Shown: positions 53,701 to 63,883 of the stretch, one piece after another
Layout: each line of letters begins with the position of its first letter
Numbering within the stretch: position 1 is the stretch's first letter
Assembly (NCBI GenBank): GCA_964017235.1
Contig: OZ024928.1
Location: forward strand, 155,706,881-155,770,880
Direction: 5' to 3'
DNA length: 64,000 bases
Origin: Sabellastarte sp. h YS-2021
Lineage: Eukaryota > Annelida > Polychaeta > Sabellida > Sabellidae
Position numbers and translations under genes: made by a program
Notes under the pieces: model-generated
The model's input: only the letters and a program-made list of their open reading frames with translations
Told to the model about the DNA's origin: nothing
The model's database searches: none

Positions 53701-55392
53701 GTTCCACCTTGACAACAGATCAGCACATTCGTTTTGAATGCCTGGGATGTGTATTAACCTTAACTTTATATTGTTTAAGGCAGTAACTAATCATATGTTA
53801 CGCACAAACGCAGCCAGGGCATTGTCTCTAGTGACACCTGTATTGACCACGCTGACCACTGCCTCGTTATCACACTTGACAACAATTACCTTGTCAGACC
53901 ATTGTGTAGCCCATAGCCGTATGGCAACTAGTACATTTCACATTTCCAAGTGAACAATGGAAAAGGATTGGGGCACCTCATTGTCTCTAAATTGGTATTT
54001 GTACACATAATTGTTAAACCTTCCACCTAAGCCTGTCAAGCAGGCGTCAAGTTCAATAATATCAGTACAATTGGATGGTGTATACATGTATGAACATGAA
54101 CCATTAAAAAACCTGAGAAAGTTGAGGAACCACCTGACATCTTTGATTACTTCCTGATTCATACGTTGAATATCATTCGTGGTTCTAAGAGTTTCTAACA
54201 ACCTATTTACAAAGTACCTTGCAGGTTTAACGACTTTGTGAATGAACATCAGTGAGCCTATCAAGCTCTGAAGCTGTTTCTTTGTAAATGTCTTGTGCTT
54301 TATGAACTCCTTGCAATTGTTTAGAATTTCTTCTAGCTTTTTATCTGGTATGGACAAAGTACACTGCACTGAATCTATATCTATGCCCAGACATGTTATT
54401 TTTGTGGAGGGAGGACACAGTTTTGAGTCACTAACAGGGATTCTGAGATCCCGAAGAAGTTTATACAGAGTTTCATAACTGGCCACTGCCTTGCTCGGGG
54501 TTTCAGCCCCCAAAAGATCATCCACGTAGGACATCAAATAATAACCATTTTTTGAGTGTAGATACCTCAAAAAATCGCTCAAACGGCTGTATCCCATTGA
54601 TCCAGTCCTATGGCCGAACGCGTAAGCAGTATCCAGATAATATGAGCCCTGCCACTCAAGACACAATAGTGGATAGTCTGCTGGATCCACCTTTAATTGG
54701 CGGAAAGCTTGAGACAAATCAATCTTTAACATGTGGCAGCCTCTGCCCAGGCTAAGAAGCCGTTCTACAAACGTATCCACTGAAGGGTAGTTTAACTTGA
54801 AAGCCGTGCCTAGATATTCATTAGATTTTGTGTAGTGATTAACACTGGCCCCATGTGGCCAAGAAAGGTCAATGATGACCCTCCTTTTGTTACTGTCAGG
54901 CTTATCACGTGTAATGAAAGGGGAGATGTGAGTGTCATCTCCAAAAGGTTTATTTTTGAAAGGACCATGAATAGCATTATGTTTAATTTCATCCTTCAAA
55001 TAAGCGCTTACATGGTCAGGATGATCACGCGCGGAAGCGTGGCAACTGCCATCATTCCTAAGGTCACTTTGAGTACCCCTAAAGTCCATGGGGAACCCAA
55101 ATCTCAGGAAAAGTGGCAGCTACCAGTCCCAATAGGACGCAGCCAACTTGTCAATCAAATCTACATTCATGTCAAAGTTAACTTGGACTCTGGCCCCCAT
55201 GAAGTTGGGACAATTAAAACTTTTTACATATCTATACAGCTCTATGGGCTTCTGGAGCCATTGACTATCATTTTGACACTTGGTACAGTTCCTGATGTGA
55301 GGAAATTGCAGGGGGGAAAGGGGGATGAATCCTGTGAGTTGAGCTTGCTGGGAGATATAAGCCTGCAGGTCTTTACATTTATCCTTTAACAT
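53701..55392 (-). pseudogene. DIRS-order reverse transcriptase-RNase H, three in-frame stops
   Basis: A leader (55120-55392) ends YWDW, then a TAG at 55120-55122, and the same frame continues LPLFLRFGFPMDF into the RT. RT motifs counted from the Met at 55089 are SPFITRDKPDSNKRRVIIDL (56-75), LKIDLSQAFRQLKV (121-134) and YVDD (188-191), followed by a thumb region. RNase H follows with IELDACLTGLGG, HLEM, VVKCDNEAVV and HIPGIQNECADLLSR. Two TGA codons interrupt it, after HLEM and after FVRNI. All pieces are in one frame, so the damage is point mutation only. Recoding is unlikely because both TAG and TGA occur. Confidence 0.9.
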
Positions 55393-55399
55393 CTAACTT

Positions 55400-55679
55400 T
55401 GCCAAGAGAGATTTGGGCACACAGGCCCAGTAATTTTGACCCAAGTCTGGAATTTCTATGGAGGGGGGGGGGGATCCCGTCACCAGGAGGTGAGGGGGGT
55501 GGCATCAGGAGCCGTACAAAGTTCATTGCAACTCTTGTCATTGTCCATTAACTGTTGATTACTATAAACTTTACTGTCATGACATACATTGTTTTTTAAC
55601 TTCAATAAACTGATGTTATTTTCACTGTCACTACTTATATCGTCTGTAATGTCTTTTGCACCCAGCTGTATGTTGTGTT
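55400..55679. other. Spacer between gag-like and RT genes of the DIRS-order element
   Basis: It contains a 10-nt G run at about 55461 and no coding sequence on the minus strand. Confidence 0.5.
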
Positions 55680-57374
55680 TTACTGCTGGAGTGCTGCTTG
55701 TCCGTTTTTTACCTTCTTTTTGTTACAGTTAACCTCAGCATGATTGTATTGCCTGTTGAATGCATACAAACAGAACGCACATATGTGCCTATGTGTGATC
55801 AGACCTACATCATGGTCAAATGTCTTAGTGCATTTCCCATCGTTGAATTCCTTGCAAGGAATGGTGCTTGGCTTCTTGAAGCCCTTCCTTGGACCTGAAC
55901 CTGTGTGCTGCTCTGAGTTACTGGAGTTGTTTGAGCCCATGCCGGAACGAACATAGGTTTTTCGAATTTTCCCTACTTTCTTTAAGTCTCCCCATGTAAC
56001 TAGACCATCTTCCATCTTGCTCATTACTACCAGGTGAGCACCCTTGGCCGATTGCCATCCCATGTCACAGACATCCTGGAACAGGTCTGTCAGATATTCG
56101 ATCATGTTACTACGAATAACAATGTTAGTTTCTTCCTGTACTGACCTGAGAAATCCAAGCACAAATTGGGACTGGTTCCATTGTTCATATGTAAGTCTGG
56201 AACGCTGGTGTCCTACAAAGGCACAGTCCTGTGGCCATACCACATCCACTTTCTCCTTCTTACCCTTTGTTTTTGTGTTTTTACAGGTATCTTGCGATAA
56301 TGTAGAGGAAGAGTTACCTGATTGCTGAGGTGCAGCTTGCTGGTGGAGTTCATCCAGACGCCTTTGTACCAATTCCTGATTGACTGCTGTTGAGCGAAGT
56401 GCTTGTAGCGAGGGAATAAGTATTTGATCATCTGGCAGTGATGTAGTTGCCCCCACGCTTGCTGCTGCTATCCCTTGAGTAGCCATGTTCGTCCACTGGC
56501 TCGGATTGCCCTGAGATGCTGCCTGAACCGGGAATGGTGCCTGTGTGCCTGCTGACTGGCCCCCACATGCACACTGAGGTTGAGGGTTTGCATTCGTGGA
56601 GAGCTGTGTTGCTCCAGGTGTATATCGCACTCCCTGCTGCATTTGTAAACCTTGTGAGTTGACTTGTGAGTTGCTTTGTGTGGTAACTGTTTGAGGTTGT
56701 AACGCGAACGCAACAGTGGGCCTGGTTGTGATAGCGTTGACCAAGTTGTGTTCACTGTGGGCAACTGGGCCTGCCCTCATGTGGTTCCCTTGGGCCTGTG
56801 TCATCTGGGGAATGTGGTGTCTATAATGACCTGTCTGACATGATGCCACTGACACATGTGTTATTGGTCTGTAACTGGCACCAATGGTGCCTGTGGCAGA
56901 CGTGGTAACAGTACTGGTTTGGGTAAACAAACTTGATGCAGAGGTAACAATTGTCATGATCGGTGTATTTCTACTAGTGCTATTTGACACTAATTGATTA
57001 ACTTCAATCAAATTGTCATCAATGGTTGTTTGTGTATCTGTCAACACACTGACACCTGTCGTGGACTGTTCCCTGCTTTTGTTTGCCTGCCTAGTCTTCT
57101 TTCGCTTTTTAGGGGTGGAAGTAAAAGTGGTGGATTGTATTTCCTGCTCCATGTTTGACATCCTAGCCGATAACCTTTGTAACTCTGCTAAAATTAACTC
57201 CTCAGTTCTTGTGGGGCCATTGCCTTGGGTTTGGGGTACACTTGTAGGTACTGCAGTTGCACTAGAAGCAAGAGTTCGTGTATTTTCACTAGTTACTGGG
57301 CTAATGTTCGAATTGGTGCTTACCACTGCTGAAGTAGCCATAACAGCTTGCGAATGTGTTAAATTAGTAGCCAT
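55680..57374 (-). CDS. Gag-like protein of the DIRS-order element
   Basis: The frame is open from 57464, but the Met at 57374 (context GAAAATGG) is the better start, giving 564 residues. The N-terminal half is Ser/Thr-rich and disordered with a short coiled coil (RTEELILAELQRLSARMSNM) and a basic patch (TPKKRKKTRQ). The middle is Gln/Thr-rich. The C-terminal third is folded-looking (YEQWNQSQFVLGFLRSVQEE) and ends in a Cys/His cluster (CKEFNDGKCTKTFDHDVGLI, then HRHICAFCLYAFNRQYNH), as in DIRS and Ngaro gag proteins. It would bind RNA and form the particle. No stops. Confidence 0.82.
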   Translation of the reverse strand: MATNLTHSQAVMATSAVVSTNSNISPVTSENTRTLASSATAVPTSVPQTQGNGPTRTEELILAELQRLSARMSNMEQEIQSTTFTSTPKKRKKTRQANKSREQSTTGVSVLTDTQTTIDDNLIEVNQLVSNSTSRNTPIMTIVTSASSLFTQTSTVTTSATGTIGASYRPITHVSVASCQTGHYRHHIPQMTQAQGNHMRAGPVAHSEHNLVNAITTRPTVAFALQPQTVTTQSNSQVNSQGLQMQQGVRYTPGATQLSTNANPQPQCACGGQSAGTQAPFPVQAASQGNPSQWTNMATQGIAAASVGATTSLPDDQILIPSLQALRSTAVNQELVQRRLDELHQQAAPQQSGNSSSTLSQDTCKNTKTKGKKEKVDVVWPQDCAFVGHQRSRLTYEQWNQSQFVLGFLRSVQEETNIVIRSNMIEYLTDLFQDVCDMGWQSAKGAHLVVMSKMEDGLVTWGDLKKVGKIRKTYVRSGMGSNNSSNSEQHTGSGPRKGFKKPSTIPCKEFNDGKCTKTFDHDVGLITHRHICAFCLYAFNRQYNHAEVNCNKKKVKNGQAALQQ

Positions 57375-57680
57375 TTTCCACCTAAGGCACCTCCTCCCAA
57401 CGGGTCTACTGTGAAGACTGTTGCACTTAGAGCAGTGATGTTCCATACACCACCTATTCCACAAGCAAATCGAAAGATGTCCTTATTTGCTACGATATTT
57501 TTATACAATCTTTTATTTGTTACAATATGTTGATAAAATATCCTTATTTACAAAGTTTATTTGTTCAGAATTAAAATTATGTACCTCCGTCCACTTCAAC
57601 AACTACTAGTAAACAAGATATTGGCGCCTAATTTCAAACAGAGGTCAATGCTGGCCCCTGGTGAGATGACAGGTAACTAA

Positions 57681-57719
57681 CCCAACTAGGGTCGTGGTCA
57701 AACTATCTCCCTAGGCTTG
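57681..57719 (-). repeat. Right inverted terminal repeat of the DIRS-order element
   Basis: It complements 49312-49346. About 28 bp of further sequence (57720-57747, with CCATG words) lies between it and recognisable GPCR code. Confidence 0.7.
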
Positions 57720-57747
57720 CCAAGCATGGCACCCAAATGCCATGCCC

Positions 57748-58640
57748 CCATCATGGGCAAACCTTCATTCAAAGGGAGTACCTTTTCTCTCCTGACCAGA
57801 TCATTGGCTGTTGTCGATCTTGTGGTAACAGTTATGTTTCCATTTAACAAGCACTTTGTCATAGACTTACTGGGAACTGACATCCGTTCTCTTAGCTTGA
57901 CATCTTGCCGTTTGTTCTTTCTGATGTATCGAGTTGTCAAGTTCTCCTCATCCTGGTTCCTGGTTTTAATGAGTATTGAGCGATTTGTGGCAGTTTGGTT
58001 TCCTTTCAGGGTCAAGCAGTTCTGCACCTTGAAATGTGCTTCAGCAGTGATCATAACTACTTTTGTGATAATGACAGTTTATGTGGCAGTTTATGGTGCC
58101 TACAATGACAATATGGTCCAAGGTGTCTGTCTACCAAACTTTCCTCCTACACCAGAGTGGGCAAACCTTATAAGATTCCTGACATTCTTAGGAATATCTA
58201 TCTATTGCCTGATTCCCGCTTTGCTCATTCTTAGTTTTAACCTACTCACTATTGCAAGAATATACTGTTCCAAAAATATCCTGCAAAATGTGACAACAAC
58301 AAGTAAGCAAAGAGCCGGAAGTAAAACATGGACTATGCTCATTGCCATATCATTGGCCTTCCTTATTTTGAATCTGCCAATCACAACTGTCCATGCATAC
58401 GCGACTTACAATTTTATCAAGGTCTTTGAAAACAGGGGAGTAGTGTTCTCAATGATCAGGGAAATTGCTCAGGTATTGGAGGAGGCAAATTATGTCATCA
58501 ATTTCTTCTTGTTTGCTGTTTGCAACAAAAAATTTCGACTTGAAATGCACAGGCTATTCAAAAGACAATCTGTTTATCATGAGAGACAGGATCGTCAAAT
58601 TTTCTCATTACAATTACAGAGCTCATCAGGAAAGCTTTAG
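57748..58640 (+). pseudogene. Disrupted class A GPCR, 3' piece (ICL1 to C-terminus)
   Basis: From IMGKPSFKGSTFSLLT the frame is open to the TAG at 58638. It carries TM2 (SLAVVDLVVTVMFPFNKHF), TM3 with the SC/SIERFVAVWFP block, TM4, ECL2 (GVCLPNFP), TM5 (SIYCLIPALLILSFN), TM6 (WTMLIAISLAFLILNLPI) and TM7 (EEANYVINFFLFAVCNKKFR). It lines up with the receptor at 25433 through its whole length and lacks only TM1, which is at 49113. The absence of any further damage suggests a recent insertion. In this assembly it cannot encode a full receptor. Confidence 0.87.
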
Positions 58641-60085
58641 TACTAGGCCCCTGTTTAAAACCCAGAAAATCAGTTTTAGTGGACACTGCACCCATCCCTG
58701 ACACATCTACCCCGACATTTTGAGATTATATCTGAATATTAGTATCTATGTATTCATTTTAAGCATGGTGGGTGCACATAAAAGAGATTCTAGGCCTCTT
58801 TTGAACCTATAAAGAGCTAATAAGTTCTTATATCAGGAAAAGCCAGATTATACATTGTGTATATATTGTATTAGTCTGCATTCTGTTACAGCAGTGTTTG
58901 TAGCGATTTTGTTGTTCAAGAAGAAGTATAAATTTTATTTAGTCTTTTTTTTTTTTTTTGTAAATTGTTGAAAACGTACATATTAAAAAACTTTATCCAA
59001 AATGTCGTGAAAGGTCTTGTGCTGTTTTAATTATTAATATTCTTAATTGCATAAAGCTAGTAAAAATAGCTTTACTGTTGTGAAAAAAGGCTGTAATGGT
59101 AGTTTATATTGTTAATGTTTATTTATTTTTTAAACTTCATTCAAAAATAATATAAAGGTCAGCAATAATTTTATTGTCAAAACATTTGGCCTCAATGTTG
59201 GGTAATTATATATCTTATTTCAGAGTTTTTGTGTGCATTGTGTATTTTTATCAATGAAGGAATTTGATCTCTTCCCAAACATGGTTGTGTGCATTATGTT
59301 GTAAATCAAGGGTTCAGTTAAATAGGTGTCAAGTAGTTGTGACACAGAGATTTGTGCACATTGTTTTGCTAACCAAGAGTTCTGTTTTGTGTGTATCAGA
59401 GTGTATGAAGTCACAGAGGGCGTTGGCTCAGTAAAAGCAGTGGTCATTTATATTGGTTTCTAGTATGGAAATATTGCTTGTTTTATTTTGGTGGGCTTAG
59501 TCTGTTGTTCTGTCTCACAAAGTTTGTACTCGGGTGACACAAGTTGTGTTTTGGGTTATTTCTGTGGGATGTTGTATAATACTATTGTGAGCACCACCCT
59601 GTAGACCTGTACTACCTGATTTGGATCACATTCATGGTGGAACATCTTACTGTCCCATTTACCGCTTGTATATGTGCTAGTTCCTCATAGAATCCTTTTA
59701 TGACTATGGATATTAGTAAATGTGCTGTCTATCTCACATATCTGTGAAGTGTCTGGAGTAAAATGCGTATTTACTTGGCAGATAAATCTTGATATCTTCA
59801 CCAGTCCTGCTTACCAGTACTTACCTGTGATCTGGGACTATATTGAACTTGAATATAAAAGCTATAATTGAATCAAGTTTTCTAAAGGATGCTGATAGCC
59901 TATCCGTTATTTCCTACTTTACCTGTCTTCTTGTCTAAAATGGTTGTTTTCGATGTAAATTGTTGTATGCTGGTACCGGATTGTATATTGGTAGTTGTTG
60001 AGGTTAAATATTTACAATAAACTTGAATGCCATTATATGATTTCATGCCTGCATTTAACCCATAGATGTAACACTCAATGTAGTT
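58641..60085. other. GPCR 3' flank and noncoding DNA
   Basis: A T run lies at about 58947-58960. No further gene is supported. Confidence 0.4.
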
Positions 60086-60088
60086 GTT

Positions 60089-60615
60089 TTCAAACTTGGT
60101 TTGTCCCCCTGTGGGTCCGGGGAAGTAGAATAGGCCCAACGTGCCCTCCTGCGTGTCGTAAGAGGCGACTAAATGGGGGTGTGATATCACAGAACAACAC
60201 AAACTTTGACTAGATTTTATTGATGTTTTCTTTTATTTTACTCCTTTTTAGAATTTGTTCTATTTATGGTTTGTACCTGTTTTATTGTATCTGTACCGTT
60301 AGTTGTATATTCTGATTTAGTTTTAATCTGTATTTCTAGTCATGATTTTTTTATATTTGATTATGTTATACATATTGTTTAGTAAAAGTATTTGTAGTCT
60401 GTATTTGTCGTTCCTCTAGTCTTTTTCTTGTATTGTGTTTTATTCAAATATTGTTTGCTTAATGTCTTTTTTACTATGTGTAACTAGTCAGATTTCTTCA
60501 TGTAGTACACATTGTTTAGTTAATGTATTTATTAATTTTAATGGTGCTGCATAACACCAAGGTGTTTAGCACTTTAAATATTAACTTTACTTTACTTTAC
60601 TTCAAACTTGGTTTG
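60089..60615 (+). mobile_element. Retroposed insert with 15-bp target duplication
   Basis: TTCAAACTTGGTTTG occurs at 60089-60103 and 60601-60615. The 497-bp insert begins 'tccccctgtgggtccgggga', has the conserved 'gtgtcgtaagaggcgactaa' word known from invertebrate retroposons, a T-rich middle, and ends 'gctgcataacaccaaggtgt' then (TTTAC)n. It is noncoding, a LINE 3' end or SINE, and sits in LINE C. Confidence 0.8.
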
Positions 60616-61865
60616 GAGTTGGTGGTTGTGTTCTGACATGGTTCACTTCCTACCTGTCTGAGCGCTGTCTTTAAAAATGGGTTCTACTCTTTCTGATCTT
60701 TGCAAACCCCTATTTGGTGTGCCCAAAGGTTCTGTTTTGGGTTCTTTATTGTTTTCATTGTACATTACCATCATCAATTTGGTTATTGGTAAAATACAAA
60801 GGAATAAAGTTTCATTTTTATGCAGATGATACCCAGGTTTATGTCCATCTATCCCAGAAGAGTTCATCTGCTGCCTTTAAACAGTTTAACAGGTGCCTAG
60901 ATGACGTATAAGAGTGGGTGTCAACTAGTAAGCTCAAACTGAATCCAGATAAGACTGAATTTATTGCATTTGGTTCAAAAAGACAGAGGAATAAGTTGAA
61001 AACATATATCCCAACTACCATCTTGGGTGGTCCCCTCTGCCCTGCTGAGTCAGTCAAGAATTTGGAAATCTGGTTCGATTCTGACTTTTCTTTCTCCAAA
61101 CAAGTTCAGATTGTTGGCAAAAGTTGTTTCGGGCAACTCTGTGACTTTAGACATGTCAGGCAGTTTCTTAGTCATGATGCTTCTGTACTTGTGGCCAACG
61201 CTCTTGTTAGTAGTCATTTGGATCACTGTAACTCACTTTTCAGGAGTCTCTAAGTGCAATCTTCGTAAATTACAGAGCATCCAAAATAGTGCAGCTAGAA
61301 CCGTATTAAATAACATTAGATATGCTAGTATAACTCCTGTGCTAAAGAAATTGCTTTGGCTTCCTGTTCAACATCGCCCAGTCTTTAATAAAACAGCCAC
61401 CCTTGTTAACAAGTTTCTTCATACTGGTTTTTTTCCAAGTATTTTGATCTATATATCTCTTCCTACTGCAGTTCTTATAGTACCAGGCACAGTCAGAGTG
61501 GTAGTAATTTCCTTGTGGTTCCAAAGTTCCAACCCTCTATCCATAAATCTGTCAGCAGTTTGGTTATAGTTTTGTTTTTGATGCCCCACTCGTTGAAATG
61601 CTCTTCCTGATGAGATTTTTGCATCCCCCTCCCTAGCCCCTTCCAGAGAGCAGCTCAAAACCTACTTGTACACCAAGGCATACCTACCTTAGCCTTACTC
61701 ACCTCCTGGTGTTCACTGTGGTGCTTCGCCCTTTTTCTGTCCCTGTATACTGAAATTGGTTGACTGTTTTGGGTTTGTTGCACCTTAGAGTCCATTTGAA
61801 TAGGGGAGCTTAAGCGCTATAATTAGAATTATTTACCCCTAAAAGTATAGACTTGATTAATAAAT
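60616..61865 (+). pseudogene. CR1/L2-like LINE RT fragment C
   Basis: Frame pieces in order: SYLSER, then KFHFYADDTQVYVHL with the RT catalytic YADD (about 60805-60850), SKLKLNPDKTEFIAFGS, VKNLEIWFDSDFSFSK, LVSSHLDHCNSLFRSL, LRKLQSIQNSAARTVL, ITPVLKKLLWLPVQHRPVF and VNKFLHTGF. A decayed tail (FKRQLKT-like at about 61640) follows. At least three frameshifts or stops are present. 5'-truncated; it helps to identify fragments A and B. Confidence 0.88.
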
Positions 61866-61869
61866 GATT

Positions 61870-62365
61870 GGTTTGAAAATTTAAGCAAACGTGTCAGATA
61901 TTTATGCTTATAAATAACATTGGTGATTCATTTAGAAATGTAGTTCTAATTGATCCTTATTTTTGTTGTTTACTTCACAGCCGAAAGGAGAACTGTTTAT
62001 TGCAATATATTCTATGTATTTTCTATTGTTATGATATGACACATGTCACTTAAAATAAATATATAATTAAAATTGCAGCATTTTACACTTAAAGTTTAGT
62101 TGTCAGGAATAAAGTTTATGTTCACAGTTGTCAGTCTTTTAATTTCTCACATGATAAACATATGTTATCCACTCTCTCAACACACTTTGTTATTGTCTAT
62201 ACAATTTTACCCTTCTTTAGGGTAAACTGGAAAGCAAGTATACCAGAATAAAAACTTCAGTCAACAGTATAAAGTAAAGCAATAATCCCTTATCTAAATT
62301 CTTCACAAAAAATAGTAACTTTCTTTTTAAGAATTTATAAATTGATCTGAACATCCTCTAAAGTA
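61870..62365. other. Noncoding stretch
   Basis: No supported feature. Confidence 0.4.
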
Positions 62366-62369
62366 CAGT

Positions 62370-62388
62370 GGGGGGGGGGGGGGGGGGG
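62370..62388 (+). repeat. Poly-G run, 19 nt
   Basis: It lies directly upstream of the SINE variant at 62393. Confidence 0.9.
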
Positions 62389-62392
62389 TGGG

Positions 62393-62545
62393 TGGTGTCA
62401 GTGGTGTAGCAGTTAGATTGCTCGGGTTCAACCTCTGAGGACGCCGGTTCCAATGCCCAGTAGTTTACAGTGCAGAATCTTCACCAACTAGTATGCACTG
62501 GTTCCTCCACCCGTAAACTACCCGTCACAATATGACATATTAGCC
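62393..62545 (+). repeat. SINE, variant family A'
   Basis: 'ggtgtagcagttagattgct', a B-box-like GGTTCCAATGCC, 'accaactagtatgcactggt', then 'cgtcacaatatgacatatta'. The GTAAAACCCC tail of family A is missing. Confidence 0.75.
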
Positions 62546-62730
62546 TTACATAATCCATAAAAAATCGTGTTACAGTAATTCAGATTGCTACTGACAAGAG
62601 CATTTGTTGCTATTATTGCAGTTTTTATGGTGAGAAATTAATATATTCTATAAAAAAAACTTTATATGAGGCATGGGGCATAGCGGACTTTTGTAATGCA
62701 ACTACTGCATGTGTGATCTGCATCAAATAC

Positions 62731-62944
62731 TGTTCAGCTACCCAAGTTCGTCGCCTACCCAAGTTCGTCACCTGCGTTTATTGACAATGTTTAAACCTAT
62801 TAGCAATTATCTTTCTTTGTAGGGTAATACATCATTGTTATAAGCACCTGTTCAGCTTGTTTCAGTATCAATATTGCTTGTCCTTTTCAGTTTTTAAGGC
62901 AGATGACGAACATGGGTAGGCGACGAACTTGGGTAGCTGAGCAG
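62731..62944. mobile_element. 214-bp MITE with 42-bp inverted termini
   Basis: The left end (62731-62772) contains CTACCCAAGTTCGTCGC and the near copy CTACCCAAGTTCGTCAC in tandem. The right end (62903-62944) is its complement with about two or three mismatches. There is a possible 3-bp TAC duplication. No coding capacity. Confidence 0.75.
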
Positions 62945-62949
62945 TACAG

Positions 62950-63625
62950 CTTCCAGATTCTTGACCTTCGTAGTCGGCACCTTGCAAAGTACCTGGGAAA
63001 GGATTTCAAGATAGTTCCAGGCTTTCTTGGTGCCAGTATGGGTGAATTCAGTCTAGTCAGAGTTTAGATTGGCAGTACATTCAAGTCTGGACTTCAAATG
63101 GGCAACTTAAGAGTTCTGACGGATCAGCCTCAACACTGGTAGAGAAAGACAGCATTGTGTGTCCTGCATAGAGATAATCATTGACTTGAAACTGGGAAAT
63201 GACACTGCTCAGAGGGGTTAAATATAGAGAGTACAAAGTAACAGACCAAGTGCAGAACCTTGTGGTGCTCCAAACAGTAAGACAGATAGTTGTTAGTGAT
63301 TGTTACAGCTACTCTTATAGAACCTGTTAACATTTCTGCTCACATTTTCTCTTCCATATACTCTAATTTTTGAATAATAGTGAAAAAACTGTTACTCTGT
63401 TCTAAAATGTAGATCAAAGTCTATCAACATTTCGTGTTTGGGTCCATTTTAAAAGCAGATACAACAGTTTTAAATTAATAAAATCACCACGGTGCATGCC
63501 CATAATCAGTCCAACATAGGCATAAGTTTTTTGTTTTTTTTTTGCAAATACTAAGTGCCCCGGTCCCACTTTGGTGATTTTAAATAGCGAATGTTGGAAA
63601 CTTACAAATCTACATGGCCCATATT
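62950..63625. other. Noncoding stretch
   Basis: No supported feature. A LINE 3' relic is possible around 62950-63290 but I cannot show it. Confidence 0.35.
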
Positions 63626-63638
63626 CGACATTAATTTT

Positions 63639-63883
63639 TTTAGGGGCCACGGTGGCAGAGTGGTAACACTCTCGCCTCCCACCTCTGAGGCCGGGGTTCG
63701 ATCTCCATGACGGCCTTAAGTGGGAAAGCTGGTAGTTGCTTGCCGTTGGTTGGCAGTTTACAGTACACAACCCTAGCGAACTCTATGTACTGGTTTCCTC
63801 TGCCCTTCCAACTACCCGTCGTGATATGACCTGTACAGTGTTGAAAGCGACGTAAAACCCCAAATAAATAAATAAATAAATCT
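63639..63883 (+). repeat. tRNA-derived SINE family A, full length, with target duplication
   Basis: It has an A box TGGCAGAGTGG at 63653-63663, B box GGTTCGATCTC, the family body and the GACGTAAAACCCC tail with (AAAT)n. The direct repeat ACATTAATTTT lies at 63628-63638 and 63884-63894. Confidence 0.94.

Larger units (their letters stand above)
49311..57725 (-). mobile_element. DIRS-order (tyrosine-recombinase) retrotransposon with nested Penelope element
   Basis: On the minus strand the order is gag-like ORF (57374-55680), RT-RNase H (55392-53701) and tyrosine recombinase (53595-52513), followed by a Penelope element (about 52365-49360). Inverted terminal repeats bound it: left 49312-49346 starts CAAGCCAAGGAGA and ends AGTTGGG; the complement of right 57681-57719 reads CAAGCCTAGGGAGA and ends AGTTGGG. 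No target duplication is obvious, as expected for recombinase-mediated insertion. Three in-frame stops in RT-RNase H show this copy is inactive but only lightly decayed. Inverted termini favour DIRS-like over Ngaro-like; no methyltransferase domain was seen. Confidence 0.85.

Noticed and set aside
53701-55392. Stop-codon recoding or readthrough in the DIRS RT
   Set aside because: Two kinds of stop at three places fit ordinary decay better; no readthrough context was seen.
49308-57747. Large intron in the second GPCR
   Set aside because: No acceptable donor at the break, the paralogue has no intron here, and the inserted DNA has its own inverted termini. The acceptor-like CTATCTCCCTAG at 57702-57713 lies inside the right terminal repeat.
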